From an uncultured Methylophilaceae bacterium (GTDB lineage: Bacteria > Pseudomonadota > Gammaproteobacteria > Burkholderiales > Methylophilaceae), in contig CAJVXS010000002.1 of the NCBI GenBank assembly GCA_913009235.1, forward strand, positions 124,001 through 188,000: 64,000 bases of DNA. Direction: 5' to 3'. Numbering within the stretch: the first letter of the stretch is position 1; each line of letters begins with the position of its first letter. A program made the position numbers and the translations under genes. The notes below the pieces were generated by a model, which was not told the origin of the DNA, made no database searches, and worked only from the letters and a program-made list of their open reading frames with translations. This document shows, piece by piece, positions 18,719 to 26,119 of the stretch.

Positions 18719-20083
18719 ATGTTAGAAAATTTAACTGGACGGCTTCAGGGCGTTATTAAGAATCTGCGTGGCCAAGCACGTCTAACCGAAGATAATATCG
18801 CAGATACGATGCGTGAAGTGCGGATGGCCATGCTTGAGGCTGATGTGGCATTGCCAGTTGTAAAAGATTTTATTGCCAAAGTAAAAGCCCGTGCTAATGG
18901 TCGTGACGTATTACAAAGCTTAACCCCTGGTCAAGCCGTGATTGAAGTGGTCAACGAAGAGCTAACCGAGTTAATGGGTAAAGCTAACGTAGCTCTTAAC
19001 CTAGCGGCTGTGCCGCCTGCCGTGATATTAATGGCGGGTTTACAAGGTTCTGGTAAAACGACTACCTCAGCAAAATTGGCAAAATTATTAAAAGCCGATA
19101 AGAAGAAAGTATTACTGGCTAGTGCTGACGTTTATCGTCCTGCTGCCATTACCCAGCTACAAACATTAGCCAAGCAGTTAGACGTAGATTGCTTTGATAG
19201 TAATGTTGAGCAAAAACCTAGCGAAATTGCTGAGCTAACGATGGCACATGCTAAAGCTAATTACTACGATGTTGTGATTTTTGATACGGCAGGTCGTTTA
19301 GGCGTTGATGACGTCATGATGGCGGAAATTAAAGCCTTACACACACAACTTAAGCCAGCGGAAACCTTGTTTGTAGTTGATGCGATGCAGGGTCAAGATG
19401 CCGTGAATACTGCGAAAGCCTTTGGTGAAACACTACCATTAACAGGCGTTGTGCTTACCAAGCTAGATGGTGATTCACGTGGTGGTGCCGCACTTTCTGT
19501 ACGTCATGTCACAGGTCAGCCGATTAAGTTTATTGGTGTCAGTGAAAAAGTGGATGGCTTGGAACCATTCCATCCGGATCGTATGGCGAGTCGTATTTTA
19601 GGCATGGGTGATGTGCTGGGTTTGATTGAGCAAGCACATAAAAATGTTGATATGGCAGAGGCAAAAAAAGTCGCTGATAAAATTAAATCAGGTAGTAAGT
19701 TTGATTTAGAAGACTTTAAATCGCAAATGGTACAGATGCGTAATATGGGTGGGATGGGCGCATTGATGGATAAAATGCCTGCACAGATAGCGGACATGGC
19801 TTCTAAGGTGCGTAGTGATGATGCTGAAAAATCATTGCGCCGTATAGAAGGCATTATTAACAGTATGACACCATTAGAGCGTCGCAAGCCTGAGCTAATT
19901 AAAGCAACCCGTAAAAAACGTATTGCTGCTGGTAGTGGAGTGCAAGTGCAAGAGGTTAACCGTTTGCTAAAACAATTTGGTGAAACGCAGAAAATGATGA
20001 AGATGTTTAGCAAGGGCGGCATGGGTAAGCTCATGCGGGGTATGGGCGGCATGATGGGAAAAAAATTACCCGGTATGCGTTAG
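18719..20083 (+). CDS. ffh: Signal recognition particle protein Ffh
   Basis: GTPase subunit of the signal recognition particle, targeting nascent membrane proteins to FtsY and SecYEG. The order is an N-domain helical bundle, then the G-domain with GLQGSGKTTTSAKLA (G1), DTAGRLGVD (G3) and TKLDGDSRGGAALS (G4). The C-terminal Met-rich M-domain binds 4.5S RNA and signal peptides (MRNMGGMGALMDKMP and the end GKLMRGMGGMMGKK). The 454-residue length is normal. The 4.5S RNA gene was not found in this window. Confidence 0.97.
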   Translation: MLENLTGRLQGVIKNLRGQARLTEDNIADTMREVRMAMLEADVALPVVKDFIAKVKARANGRDVLQSLTPGQAVIEVVNEELTELMGKANVALNLAAVPPAVILMAGLQGSGKTTTSAKLAKLLKADKKKVLLASADVYRPAAITQLQTLAKQLDVDCFDSNVEQKPSEIAELTMAHAKANYYDVVIFDTAGRLGVDDVMMAEIKALHTQLKPAETLFVVDAMQGQDAVNTAKAFGETLPLTGVVLTKLDGDSRGGAALSVRHVTGQPIKFIGVSEKVDGLEPFHPDRMASRILGMGDVLGLIEQAHKNVDMAEAKKVADKIKSGSKFDLEDFKSQMVQMRNMGGMGALMDKMPAQIADMASKVRSDDAEKSLRRIEGIINSMTPLERRKPELIKATRKKRIAAGSGVQVQEVNRLLKQFGETQKMMKMFSKGGMGKLMRGMGGMMGKKLPGMR

Positions 20084-20239
20084 TTGACCGCTTAATAAGC
20101 TGCCGACCCTGTTATTTTAAAAAATATTCATTAATATTTCGTATAAATCGCTAAACGTTATTGACCTAAGTACTGGTTTCCAGCATAATCGCGTTCTTGC
20201 ATTTTTGGGTGGTAAACAAAAAGCAAGAAATCAGTAAAT

Positions 20240-20315
20240 GGGGATTTAGCTCAGCTGGTAGAGCAGTGGACTTTTAATCCATTTGTCGCGGGTTCGACCC
20301 CCGCAGTCCCTACCA
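20240..20315 (+). tRNA. tRNA-Lys (TTT)
   Basis: A 76-base cloverleaf including an encoded CCA end (20313-20315). The acceptor stem pairs GGGGATT with AGTCCCT, with one G-U pair at the top and one inside. The D-arm is GCTCAGCTGGTAGAGC, the anticodon loop CTTTTAA gives TTT, and the T-arm contains GGTTCGACC. A strong terminator follows. Confidence 0.98.
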
Positions 20316-20321
20316 AAATAT

Positions 20322-20352
20322 AAAGCTTAGTCAGAGATGACTAGGCTTTTTT
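20322..20352 (+). terminator. Terminator after tRNA-Lys
   Basis: A 12-bp stem (20322-20333 with 20338-20349, one G-T pair) closed by a 4-base loop is followed by T residues to 20352. It lies 7 bp after the tRNA and should end its transcript. Confidence 0.88.
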
Positions 20353-20454
20353 ATTACGTTGGAATTCTCTGCTGGACAATGAACGCACTTTGTTAGTAAA
20401 AACCATGCCTGAAAGTGTTATTCTTAACACCGTTAAATACCTTAAGTAACCAAC

Positions 20455-21114
20455 ATGAACGAACATATTATTTTTGATTTGGATGGCACCCTAATTGATT
20501 CGGCTCCCAGTATTGTAGAAAGCTTTATTTATGCTTTTGCTAGTCATGGAATAACACCATCTAAAACTATCACCTCAGAGGTGGTCGGCCCACCTTTGAT
20601 GCCAACCTTGACCATGCTTACAGGGCAAGATGAACCTGAGCTATTACAACAATTAGCGACGAAGTTTAAAGCGCATTATGATGCAGATGGGTATAAAAAA
20701 TCCACTGTATTTCCAGGGGTTCAAGCGTTGCTAGACCGATTGAAGAAAACGGATGCAACACTGTATATTGCAACAAACAAACGTGATTTTCCCACCCAGA
20801 AAATAATGGAGCATTTAAATTGGGAGCATTATTTCAAAGGCATATTTTCTTTAGATACCTATACGCCGCCACTGGCCTCTAAGCCATTAATGGTGGCCAG
20901 AATATTGGATGATTATCAAATCGACCCAGCAAAGGCTATTTATATTGGTGATCGTTATGAGGATGGCTTGGCTGCAGACCACAATCACATGGATTTTGTG
21001 ATGGCGACTTGGGGGTATGCTGACCAAGTGAATACGCAACTAAAATCAAGTTGGGTTGAGTGTCTTAATGTAAAAGCATTGCAAAGCTTCCTTGTGGGTG
21101 CTGATTTATCCTGA
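20455..21114 (+). CDS. HAD hydrolase, phosphoglycolate-phosphatase-like
   Basis: A 219-residue HAD protein with motif I IIFDLDGTLIDSAPS and a four-helix cap domain (about residues 15-80). Motif II is YIATNKR, a Lys lies near KPLMVARIL, and motif IV is YIGDRYEDGLAA. It belongs to the Gph/PGP-like group that hydrolyses small phosphate esters such as 2-phosphoglycolate. The motif II Thr-Asn-Lys pattern fits, but the substrate is not proven. It is followed by a decayed EAL-domain fragment. Confidence 0.85.
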   Translation: MNEHIIFDLDGTLIDSAPSIVESFIYAFASHGITPSKTITSEVVGPPLMPTLTMLTGQDEPELLQQLATKFKAHYDADGYKKSTVFPGVQALLDRLKKTDATLYIATNKRDFPTQKIMEHLNWEHYFKGIFSLDTYTPPLASKPLMVARILDDYQIDPAKAIYIGDRYEDGLAADHNHMDFVMATWGYADQVNTQLKSSWVECLNVKALQSFLVGADLS

Positions 21115-21144
21115 GATGCAAGAAACTGTGAGTGTGTGTGCTTC

Positions 21145-21397
21145 TATGGAGCTTGGGCTGGATAATTTTACCAGCTTTCCTCTTTGTGGCACCTTAAGCA
21201 CTTACCGCTGTCACAGTTGAAAATTGATCAATCTTTTGTGCGCGATATTGTAGTCGATAGTAGTGATTAAGGAAGGAGTTGAGACGGAAGAGCAGCGACA
21301 ATACTTACTAGAAAATCGATGTATGAATTTTCAAGGTTATTTGTTTAGTAAGCCGCCACCCATACCTGTACTTGAGGTGTTGCTTCAATCAAGTTGA
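21145..21397 (+). pseudogene. Remnant of an EAL-domain (c-di-GMP phosphodiesterase) gene
   Basis: Three pieces in different frames read as the end of an EAL domain. The first is ELGLDNF (like the LDDFGTG segment). The second, frame-shifted, is LKHLPLSQLKIDQSFVRDIV (about 21190-21252), ending in VDSSD and a stop. The third, after a deletion, is [14 protein letters not shown]...[10 protein letters not shown] (21272-21397). The N-terminal part with the catalytic EAL motif is missing. The gene cannot make an active enzyme. It lies between the Gph-like gene and kbl and is decayed but still recognisable, so the loss is probably fairly recent. Confidence 0.8.
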
Positions 21398-21409
21398 TGG
21401 CGCAGTATT

Positions 21410-22603
21410 TTATACTCCCATTTCATCTCGTGTTTCACTAAACGCTTTAATGGCTTTATCTAGATCTTCCTTAGTGTGTTTTGCTGAAATTTGCGTTCTA
21501 ATGCGCGATTTTCCTTTTGGTACAACTGGGAAGAAGAATCCAATTGCATAAATGCCTTTTTCTAGTAGCCGCTTACTCATCTCTTGCGCTAAGTTTGCAT
21601 CGCCTAACATCACTGGTACAATTGGGTGGTCGCCATCATCCACTGCAAAGCCTGCTGCTTGCATACCTTTTCTAAAGTAGTGAGTATTGCTCTCTAGTTT
21701 GTCACGTAGTTCAGTCGATTGCTCAAGCCGCTCAAGTATCGATAGCGAGGCTGCACAGATAGAAGGTGCAACCGAGTTTGAAAATAAGTATGGACGAGAG
21801 CGCTGGCGCAACATATCAATAATTTCTTTACGGCCTGATGTAAAGCCACCAGAAGCACCACCTAATGCTTTGCCAAATGTACTGGTGATAATATCGACTC
21901 TACCCATCACGCCACAATATTCATGGACGCCACGACCTGTCTTGCCCATAAAGCCTGTAGCATGACAATCATCGTGATGGACCATGGCATCAAACTCGTC
22001 AGCCAAATCACAAATTTTACCCAGTTGTGCCACCGTGCCATCCATAGAAAATACACCATCGGTAGTAATCAAAATGCGACGGGCATTATTCACTTTGGCT
22101 TCTTCTAGCTTAGCGCGCAAATCTGCCATATCATTATTCTGGTAGCGGTAACGTGCTGCTTTGCATAAACGTATACCATCAATAATGGAGGCATGATTCA
22201 GCGAGTCAGAAATGACAGCATCTTCTGCCGTTAGGATGGATTCAAATAAACCTCCATTAGCATCAAAGCAGGCGGCATAGAGTATCGTTTCTTCCATACC
22301 CAAGAACTCACTGACTTTCTGTTCTAGTGTTTTATGCAAGGTTTGTGTCCCGCAAATAAAGCGCACTGAAGCTAAGCCAAAGCCCCACTGATCTAAACTT
22401 TCTTTAGCTGCATTGATGACGTCATGATCATTGGCTAGACCTAAGTAGTTATTGGCACACATATTCAATACTTCACTACCATCAGCGAGCGTGATATTGT
22501 TTTTCTGGTCAGAGCTGATAAAACGCTCTGTTTTCCATAAGCCAGCTACGTGAATGTCGGCTAAATCTTTTGCGATACTTGTTTTTGCACTTTTAAAACT
22601 CAT
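21410..22603 (-). CDS. kbl: Glycine C-acetyltransferase (2-amino-3-ketobutyrate CoA ligase)
   Basis: PLP enzyme that splits 2-amino-3-oxobutyrate with CoA into glycine and acetyl-CoA. The 397 residues show the alpha-oxoamine synthase pattern: [43 protein letters not shown] and [10 protein letters not shown]. The PLP Lys lies in [14 protein letters not shown]. It is the second gene of the tdh-kbl pair, 9 bp after tdh, and the pair converts threonine to glycine plus acetyl-CoA. Confidence 0.95.
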   Translation of the reverse strand: MSFKSAKTSIAKDLADIHVAGLWKTERFISSDQKNNITLADGSEVLNMCANNYLGLANDHDVINAAKESLDQWGFGLASVRFICGTQTLHKTLEQKVSEFLGMEETILYAACFDANGGLFESILTAEDAVISDSLNHASIIDGIRLCKAARYRYQNNDMADLRAKLEEAKVNNARRILITTDGVFSMDGTVAQLGKICDLADEFDAMVHHDDCHATGFMGKTGRGVHEYCGVMGRVDIITSTFGKALGGASGGFTSGRKEIIDMLRQRSRPYLFSNSVAPSICAASLSILERLEQSTELRDKLESNTHYFRKGMQAAGFAVDDGDHPIVPVMLGDANLAQEMSKRLLEKGIYAIGFFFPVVPKGKSRIRTQISAKHTKEDLDKAIKAFSETRDEMGV

Positions 22604-22612
22604 GTTCTGCCT

Positions 22613-23647
22613 TTAATCTTCCCAGTTCAAAATAACTTTTCCAGACTCGCCAGAGCGCATCACATCAAAACCTTTCTGGAAGTCGGTGTAATGGTAGCTA
22701 TGGGTAATCATTTTATCCAGAGGCAATCCGCTTTGCACCATCATCAAGCCTTTGTACCAAGTCTCAAAAATCTCACGGCCGTAAATTCCTTTAATGGTCA
22801 AGCCTTTAAATACGACTAAATCCCAATCAATACCAGCACCTGTCGGCATGATGGCAAGCATGGCAATATGACCGCCATTAATCATTTTACTCAGCATATC
22901 GCCAAATGCAATTGGCGAACCAGACATTTCTAGCCCAACATCAAAACCTTCAAAAATACCGAGGGAGTTCATGAATTCTTTATCAATACTTTCCTTGGAT
23001 ACATTAACCGTAATCACATTTGGCAATATGGATTTAATCATATCAAGCCGATATTGATTTAAGTCGGTAATCACTACATTCCTAGCCCCTGCGTGTTGAG
23101 AAACCATAGCTGCCATCATGCCAATTGGCCCGGCGCCAGTAATTAAGACATCCTCGCCCACCATATTAAAGGAGAGCGCAGTATGCACAGCATTGCCATA
23201 AGGATCAAAAATAGCTAACAAAGCAGGGTCTACTGGACGACTTGGTTTAAAGATATTTTTGGCAGGAATGGCTAAATACTCAGCAAAAGCACCTGTTCTA
23301 TTGACCCCCACACCAATGGTATTTGGACACAAGTGGGTGTGACCACCTAAGCAGTTACGGCAACGACCACAAGTAATATGACCTTCGCCAGAAACGATAT
23401 CTCCGACTTTTAAACCATCAACATTTGAGCCAAGATCGGCGACTTCTCCTGCAAACTCATGGCCAGTAATCATTGGCACTGGAATGGTTTTTTGTGCCCA
23501 TTCATCCCAATTGTAAATATGAATATCGGTGCCACAAATGGCGGTTTTTTTAATTTTGATTAGCACGTCGTTATTACCCATCGTTGGCATGGGCATATCA
23601 TCTAGCCACAATCCTTCTTTTGGATATTTTTTGACTAAAGCTTTCAT
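22613..23647 (-). CDS. tdh: L-threonine 3-dehydrogenase
   Basis: Zinc- and NAD-dependent oxidation of threonine to 2-amino-3-oxobutyrate. The 344-residue MDR-family protein has the catalytic zinc site CGTDIH and GHEFAGEV, and the structural zinc site [15 protein letters not shown]. The NAD loop is [14 protein letters not shown], and [13 protein letters not shown] is also present. It heads the tdh-kbl unit. Its 230-bp upstream region shows no glycine riboswitch or other structured leader that I can recognise. Confidence 0.96.
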   Translation of the reverse strand: MKALVKKYPKEGLWLDDMPMPTMGNNDVLIKIKKTAICGTDIHIYNWDEWAQKTIPVPMITGHEFAGEVADLGSNVDGLKVGDIVSGEGHITCGRCRNCLGGHTHLCPNTIGVGVNRTGAFAEYLAIPAKNIFKPSRPVDPALLAIFDPYGNAVHTALSFNMVGEDVLITGAGPIGMMAAMVSQHAGARNVVITDLNQYRLDMIKSILPNVITVNVSKESIDKEFMNSLGIFEGFDVGLEMSGSPIAFGDMLSKMINGGHIAMLAIMPTGAGIDWDLVVFKGLTIKGIYGREIFETWYKGLMMVQSGLPLDKMITHSYHYTDFQKGFDVMRSGESGKVILNWED

Positions 23648-23843
23648 TAAGATAACCTAATAATAAATGTAGGATTAACTTAACATCAGTAGAGGTGAAA
23701 GTAAATGTGGGTTTAATGTAATTGAGTTGGCTGGTATTTAAGGTCTAACCAGTACAGTCATTACTGACTTTTAATGACGCCTTGAAAGGGTCTGACTGAA
23801 TGGTTGTTTTATATTTTTAGCTGGATTGCTGCTGTTTGAAAGA

Positions 23844-23874
23844 ACAAAGGGCTAGCGCAATGCTAACCCTTTGT
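23844..23874 (-). terminator. Terminator after tRNA-Arg
   Basis: On the minus strand a 13-bp stem with one mismatch (ACAAAGGG... / ...CCCTTTGT) and a 5-base loop is followed by TCTTT. It lies 7 bp past the tRNA-Arg 3' end and is the likely end of its transcript. Confidence 0.75.
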
Positions 23875-23880
23875 ACTATT

Positions 23881-23957
23881 TGGTGCGCCCGAAGAGATTC
23901 GAACTCCTGACCCCTTGGTTCGTAGCCAAGTACTCTATCCAGCTGAGCTACGGGCGC
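23881..23957 (-). tRNA. tRNA-Arg (ACG)
   Basis: A 77-base tRNA with encoded CCA. The acceptor stem GCGCCCG pairs with CGGGCGC. The D-arm is GCTCAGCTGGATAGAGT and the anticodon loop CTACGAA gives ACG, read as ICG after A-to-I editing. The T-arm GGAGTTCGAATCTC is standard. It bounds one side of the AT-rich islet that ends at tRNA-Ser. Confidence 0.98.
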
Positions 23958-24245
23958 GTTAAGGCGAGAATTATACAATAAAAAACAATTAAGTTAAGTA
24001 TATATGCATAGATGTGGATAATATATTCTAGGTTGACGATAAAGTTGAAAATATTACTGGAGAATTCCTGGATGGTTTTTTGTTGATTTGTATAATAAGG
24101 GGCAGTAGTTTAATTAATATGTAAGATATTTAGATGGGATTGATGCGCCAGAGAAGAAACAAACATATGTTTAGCAATCTAAACAATCTCTAGTTGGTAT
24201 GGATTGATTCTTCGTGTTATTAAAGGGTGTGCAGTTCCATTAAGC
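23958..24245. other. AT-rich intergenic stretch beside tRNA-Arg
   Basis: This 288-bp stretch holds the promoter region of tRNA-Arg and the 3' flank of the WaaP-like kinase. It is AT-rich and many frames are closed. I see no coding sequence, RNA gene or strong hairpin. Confidence 0.4.
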
Positions 24246-25016
24246 TTAGTGACCTTTTGTTGATGCTTCTTTTTCTATTGCATGCCAAAGACCTTTAGAT
24301 TTACCTGAAAGCTTAGATTCTTCAACATAATATTTGAATGTAGCGATATGATCTTTTTTAGACCACGATTGGGCATGACGGTGTAGGGTTGATAGGTCTC
24401 GAAAAATTGCATTCTTTTTAGAAAAACGCCATTTAAGTTTCTCAAGATCAATAATTTTGATGCCCCATGAATCACCATCAGCTTTGACAAAGATATGTTT
24501 TAAATAAAAGCAATTATGTTGGTAGTGATAGCGATGCATATTACGTAAAACAGTAGCAATAGATTCGAATAAACGATGCTTATGTTGTTTATCTTTGAAT
24601 ATATCCTCTGAGAGGAAATGTTCAGAATCAAGGGGGGTGTATCCTTCCAACTCCTCGGTAATCAGAATGGCCTGAATATCACCATTGATAGTTCTTTTGG
24701 CAAAGTAAACGGGGGTCAGTGTCGGAAGCTTATGTTTGGTAAGTCGAACAATATTTTTGAATTCTCGCTCAAAAGTAGGATAGCCTTTAATGGGATGAAA
24801 AAGCGTTTTAGAAGTATGATTCTGCTGCCGCTTGATAAATATATTCACTTTCCCATTAGTGGTGTTGAGTTTAACTTTAACGACCCCACTCCAGCCCCCG
24901 CGTCTGATATTAGGCTCTTCAAACCAGTCAGATTTTAAATCCCAGATAGCATCAAAATCAACTAAATTATTTTCTTTAAGAATCTCTTGCCAGTCTTTAT
25001 TAATATATTCAGTCAT
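24246..25016 (-). CDS. Lipopolysaccharide-kinase (WaaP/Kdo kinase)-like protein
   Basis: A 256-residue protein of the lipopolysaccharide kinase / InaA superfamily. Seen in order are a Gly-rich start GGWSGVVKV, a possible phosphate-binding Lys in IFIKRQQ, and FEREFKNI as the Glu helix. A hinge ILITEELEGYTPLD and a catalytic loop region MHRYHYQHNCFYLKHIFV lead to GIKIIDLEKLKWR, which holds the metal-binding Asp. Family members phosphorylate sugars of the LPS core. The predicted protein lacks membrane segments. It sits in an AT-rich islet between two tRNAs with no LPS-core genes nearby, so its in vivo substrate is uncertain and it may have been acquired. Confidence 0.82.
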   Translation of the reverse strand: MTEYINKDWQEILKENNLVDFDAIWDLKSDWFEEPNIRRGGWSGVVKVKLNTTNGKVNIFIKRQQNHTSKTLFHPIKGYPTFEREFKNIVRLTKHKLPTLTPVYFAKRTINGDIQAILITEELEGYTPLDSEHFLSEDIFKDKQHKHRLFESIATVLRNMHRYHYQHNCFYLKHIFVKADGDSWGIKIIDLEKLKWRFSKKNAIFRDLSTLHRHAQSWSKKDHIATFKYYVEESKLSGKSKGLWHAIEKEASTKGH

Positions 25017-25068
25017 ATTTGTACATTACGTAATACGTAGAGTCTTAACATAGTGTGGAGGGTTGTTC

Positions 25069-25094
25069 TACACATAAAGTTACACACAAAATAG
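25069..25094. repeat. Direct repeat, copy 1 (TACACAYAAAGTTACACAC type)
   Basis: A 26-base element that matches 25832-25857 at 24 of 26 positions in the same orientation. It lies just upstream of the WaaP-like kinase gene. With the second copy it brackets a 763-bp segment containing the integrase remnant. Such short AT-rich repeats resemble integrase arm-type sites; this role is inferred. Confidence 0.7.
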
Positions 25095-25114
25095 AGTTAT
25101 TTATTCCTATACTC
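25080..25114. repeat. 35-bp direct repeat, copy 1
   Basis: Positions 25080-25114 match 25380-25414 in the same orientation with two mismatches. The first 27 bases are identical. The copies are exactly 300 bp apart and bracket the small lipoprotein gene at 25151-25309. Confidence 0.85.
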
Positions 25115-25150
25115 ATCTACTATTATACTATGTGATATATGGCTACAATA

Positions 25151-25309
25151 TTAATCATCATCACTTGGAGTGACTGAATCAATAACCACGCCAGCAGCAT
25201 CAACACCAACTTCAACTGTTGTTGTAACTATAGTGCTAGCCGTCGATACAACAGCACACCCTTGCATGCATGTGAATGGCATCAATACCATCGCCAGGTA
25301 TTTCTTCAT
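25151..25309 (-). CDS. Small putative lipoprotein
   Basis: A 52-residue frame starting MKKYLAMVLMPFTCMQGC, with a basic start, a hydrophobic stretch and a lipobox-like MQGC, so Cys18 would be the lipidated residue. The mature part is small-residue and Val/Thr rich (AVVSTASTIVTTTVEVGVDA) and ends in acidic SDDD. It resembles the many tiny lipoproteins of unknown function in proteobacteria. I used the ATG at 25309 and not one eight codons earlier, because it gives a normal signal peptide. It is bracketed by the 35-bp repeats. Confidence 0.6.
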   Translation of the reverse strand: MKKYLAMVLMPFTCMQGCAVVSTASTIVTTTVEVGVDAAGVVIDSVTPSDDD

Positions 25310-25379
25310 TATATTTAATCCAATATCAATCATAGCTAGAATCGTGAAATTCTACCTTAAGAATCAAGGCGCAGGCTCA

Positions 25380-25414
25380 TTACACACAAAATAGAGTTAT
25401 TTATTCTTCTACTC
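25380..25414. repeat. 35-bp direct repeat, copy 2
   Basis: Second copy of the element at 25080-25114, with 33 of 35 positions identical, in the same orientation. It lies between the two lipoprotein-like frames of the islet. Confidence 0.85.
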
Positions 25415-25431
25415 TGGATGATATTAAGATT

Positions 25432-25611
25432 TCATAAAAACCTCCAAGTTGGCTTATTAACTGCTGGCTTGCTCGCCTTTGTTCCCGGAACCCACCCCTC
25501 ACACCTCATACTTTCTCGTTGGAATGTTGCGTTATTCTTCTTCTCTGCAGATGGGTGCACCCAGTACTTTGGAGCGCAGCCTGATAAAAGGAACAAGCTA
25601 ATAATTAATAA
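25432..25611 (-). pseudogene. Lipoprotein-like frame without a start codon
   Basis: The minus strand reads LLIISLFLLSGCAPKYWVH and continues for 59 residues to a TGA. The hydrophobic run followed by LSGC is a textbook lipoprotein signal end, and the mature part contains a second Cys (SMRCEGW). No ATG, GTG or suitable TTG lies in frame before the signal stretch, so either the start was lost to a mutation or an unusual start is used. No family can be named. It lies directly behind the integrase remnant. Confidence 0.5.
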
Positions 25612-25633
25612 GTGAAGAACAAGAGGATATTGA

Positions 25634-25793
25634 CTATAACGACAGATGTGCTTTACGTTCAGCCTCTACAAGACTCACATTACCGAGGCTAAATAGGTAT
25701 TCTTTTGTTTCTATGGGTAGATAGGGAAGTAGCGCTTTCTTGGGCTTTATTCTCAGCCAATAATAACCATTTCTTTTGTGATAGATACTTCAT
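25634..25793 (-). pseudogene. Tyrosine-recombinase integrase remnant (N-terminal arm domain)
   Basis: The minus strand from 25789 gives SIYHKRNGYYWLRIK, then PYLPIETKEYLFSLGN and VSLVEAERKAHLSL, ending in TAG at 25634-25636. This is the layout of the N-terminal domain of phage integrases: a basic strand motif, a short linker, then SLGxxxxxEA and a basic helix. An ATG at 25793 is out of frame by one base, so a one-base insertion broke the start. The core-binding and catalytic Arg/His/Tyr parts are absent. It lies about 110 bp from the 3' end of tRNA-Ser, the classic place for an integrase gene. Confidence 0.7.
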
Positions 25794-25831
25794 ATGAGCA
25801 AACCTCCACTGAATGATTCCAGTCTATAGTT

Positions 25832-25857
25832 TACACACAAAGTTACACACAAAAAAG
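25832..25857. repeat. Direct repeat, copy 2, near tRNA-Ser
   Basis: Second copy of the 26-base element of 25069-25094 (24 of 26 identical). It contains two tandem TTACACACAAA units. It lies between the tRNA-Ser 3' end and the integrase remnant, where an attachment region would be expected. Confidence 0.7.
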
Positions 25858-25903
25858 ATTTACGACTGCCCGCAAACCCTTGCTACAGCTCATTTCTATA
25901 TGG

Positions 25904-25996
25904 TGGCGGAGAGCGAGGGATTCGAACCCTCGATACAGGTTGACCCCGTATGCTTCCTTAGCAGGGAAGTGCCTTCGACCACTCGGCCAGCTCTCC
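25904..25996 (-). tRNA. tRNA-Ser (GCT)
   Basis: A 93-base type II tRNA with a long variable arm and encoded CCA. The acceptor stem GGAGAGC pairs with GCTCTCC. The D-arm is GGCCGAGTGGTCGAAGGC, the anticodon loop CTGCTAA gives GCT, and the T-arm is GAGGGTTCGAATCCCTC. Its 3' end points toward the integrase remnant. No second copy of the 3' end is visible in the islet. Confidence 0.98.
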
Positions 25997-26119
25997 GTTT
26001 TGAAACTTTTAATGCGATTGCAAGGCCGCGATGTTACGCGAAACCCATCTGAAAATCAATTGAAACAGGTTAATCAATGAAACTAATTCGCCCACGATAT
26101 AAAACCAGTGATTATTATT

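Noticed and set aside
19516-20052. A 178-codon minus-strand open frame opposite ffh
   Set aside because: It is antisense to the Met-rich M-domain of Ffh and has no family features.
23648-23843. Glycine riboswitch ahead of tdh-kbl
   Set aside because: The tandem aptamer core motifs of glycine riboswitches are not visible in this leader.
25813-26080. Plus-strand open frames of 60-80 codons with WRRARDSNPR-like sequence
   Set aside because: They are the antisense translation of tRNA-Ser, a well-known source of false protein annotations.
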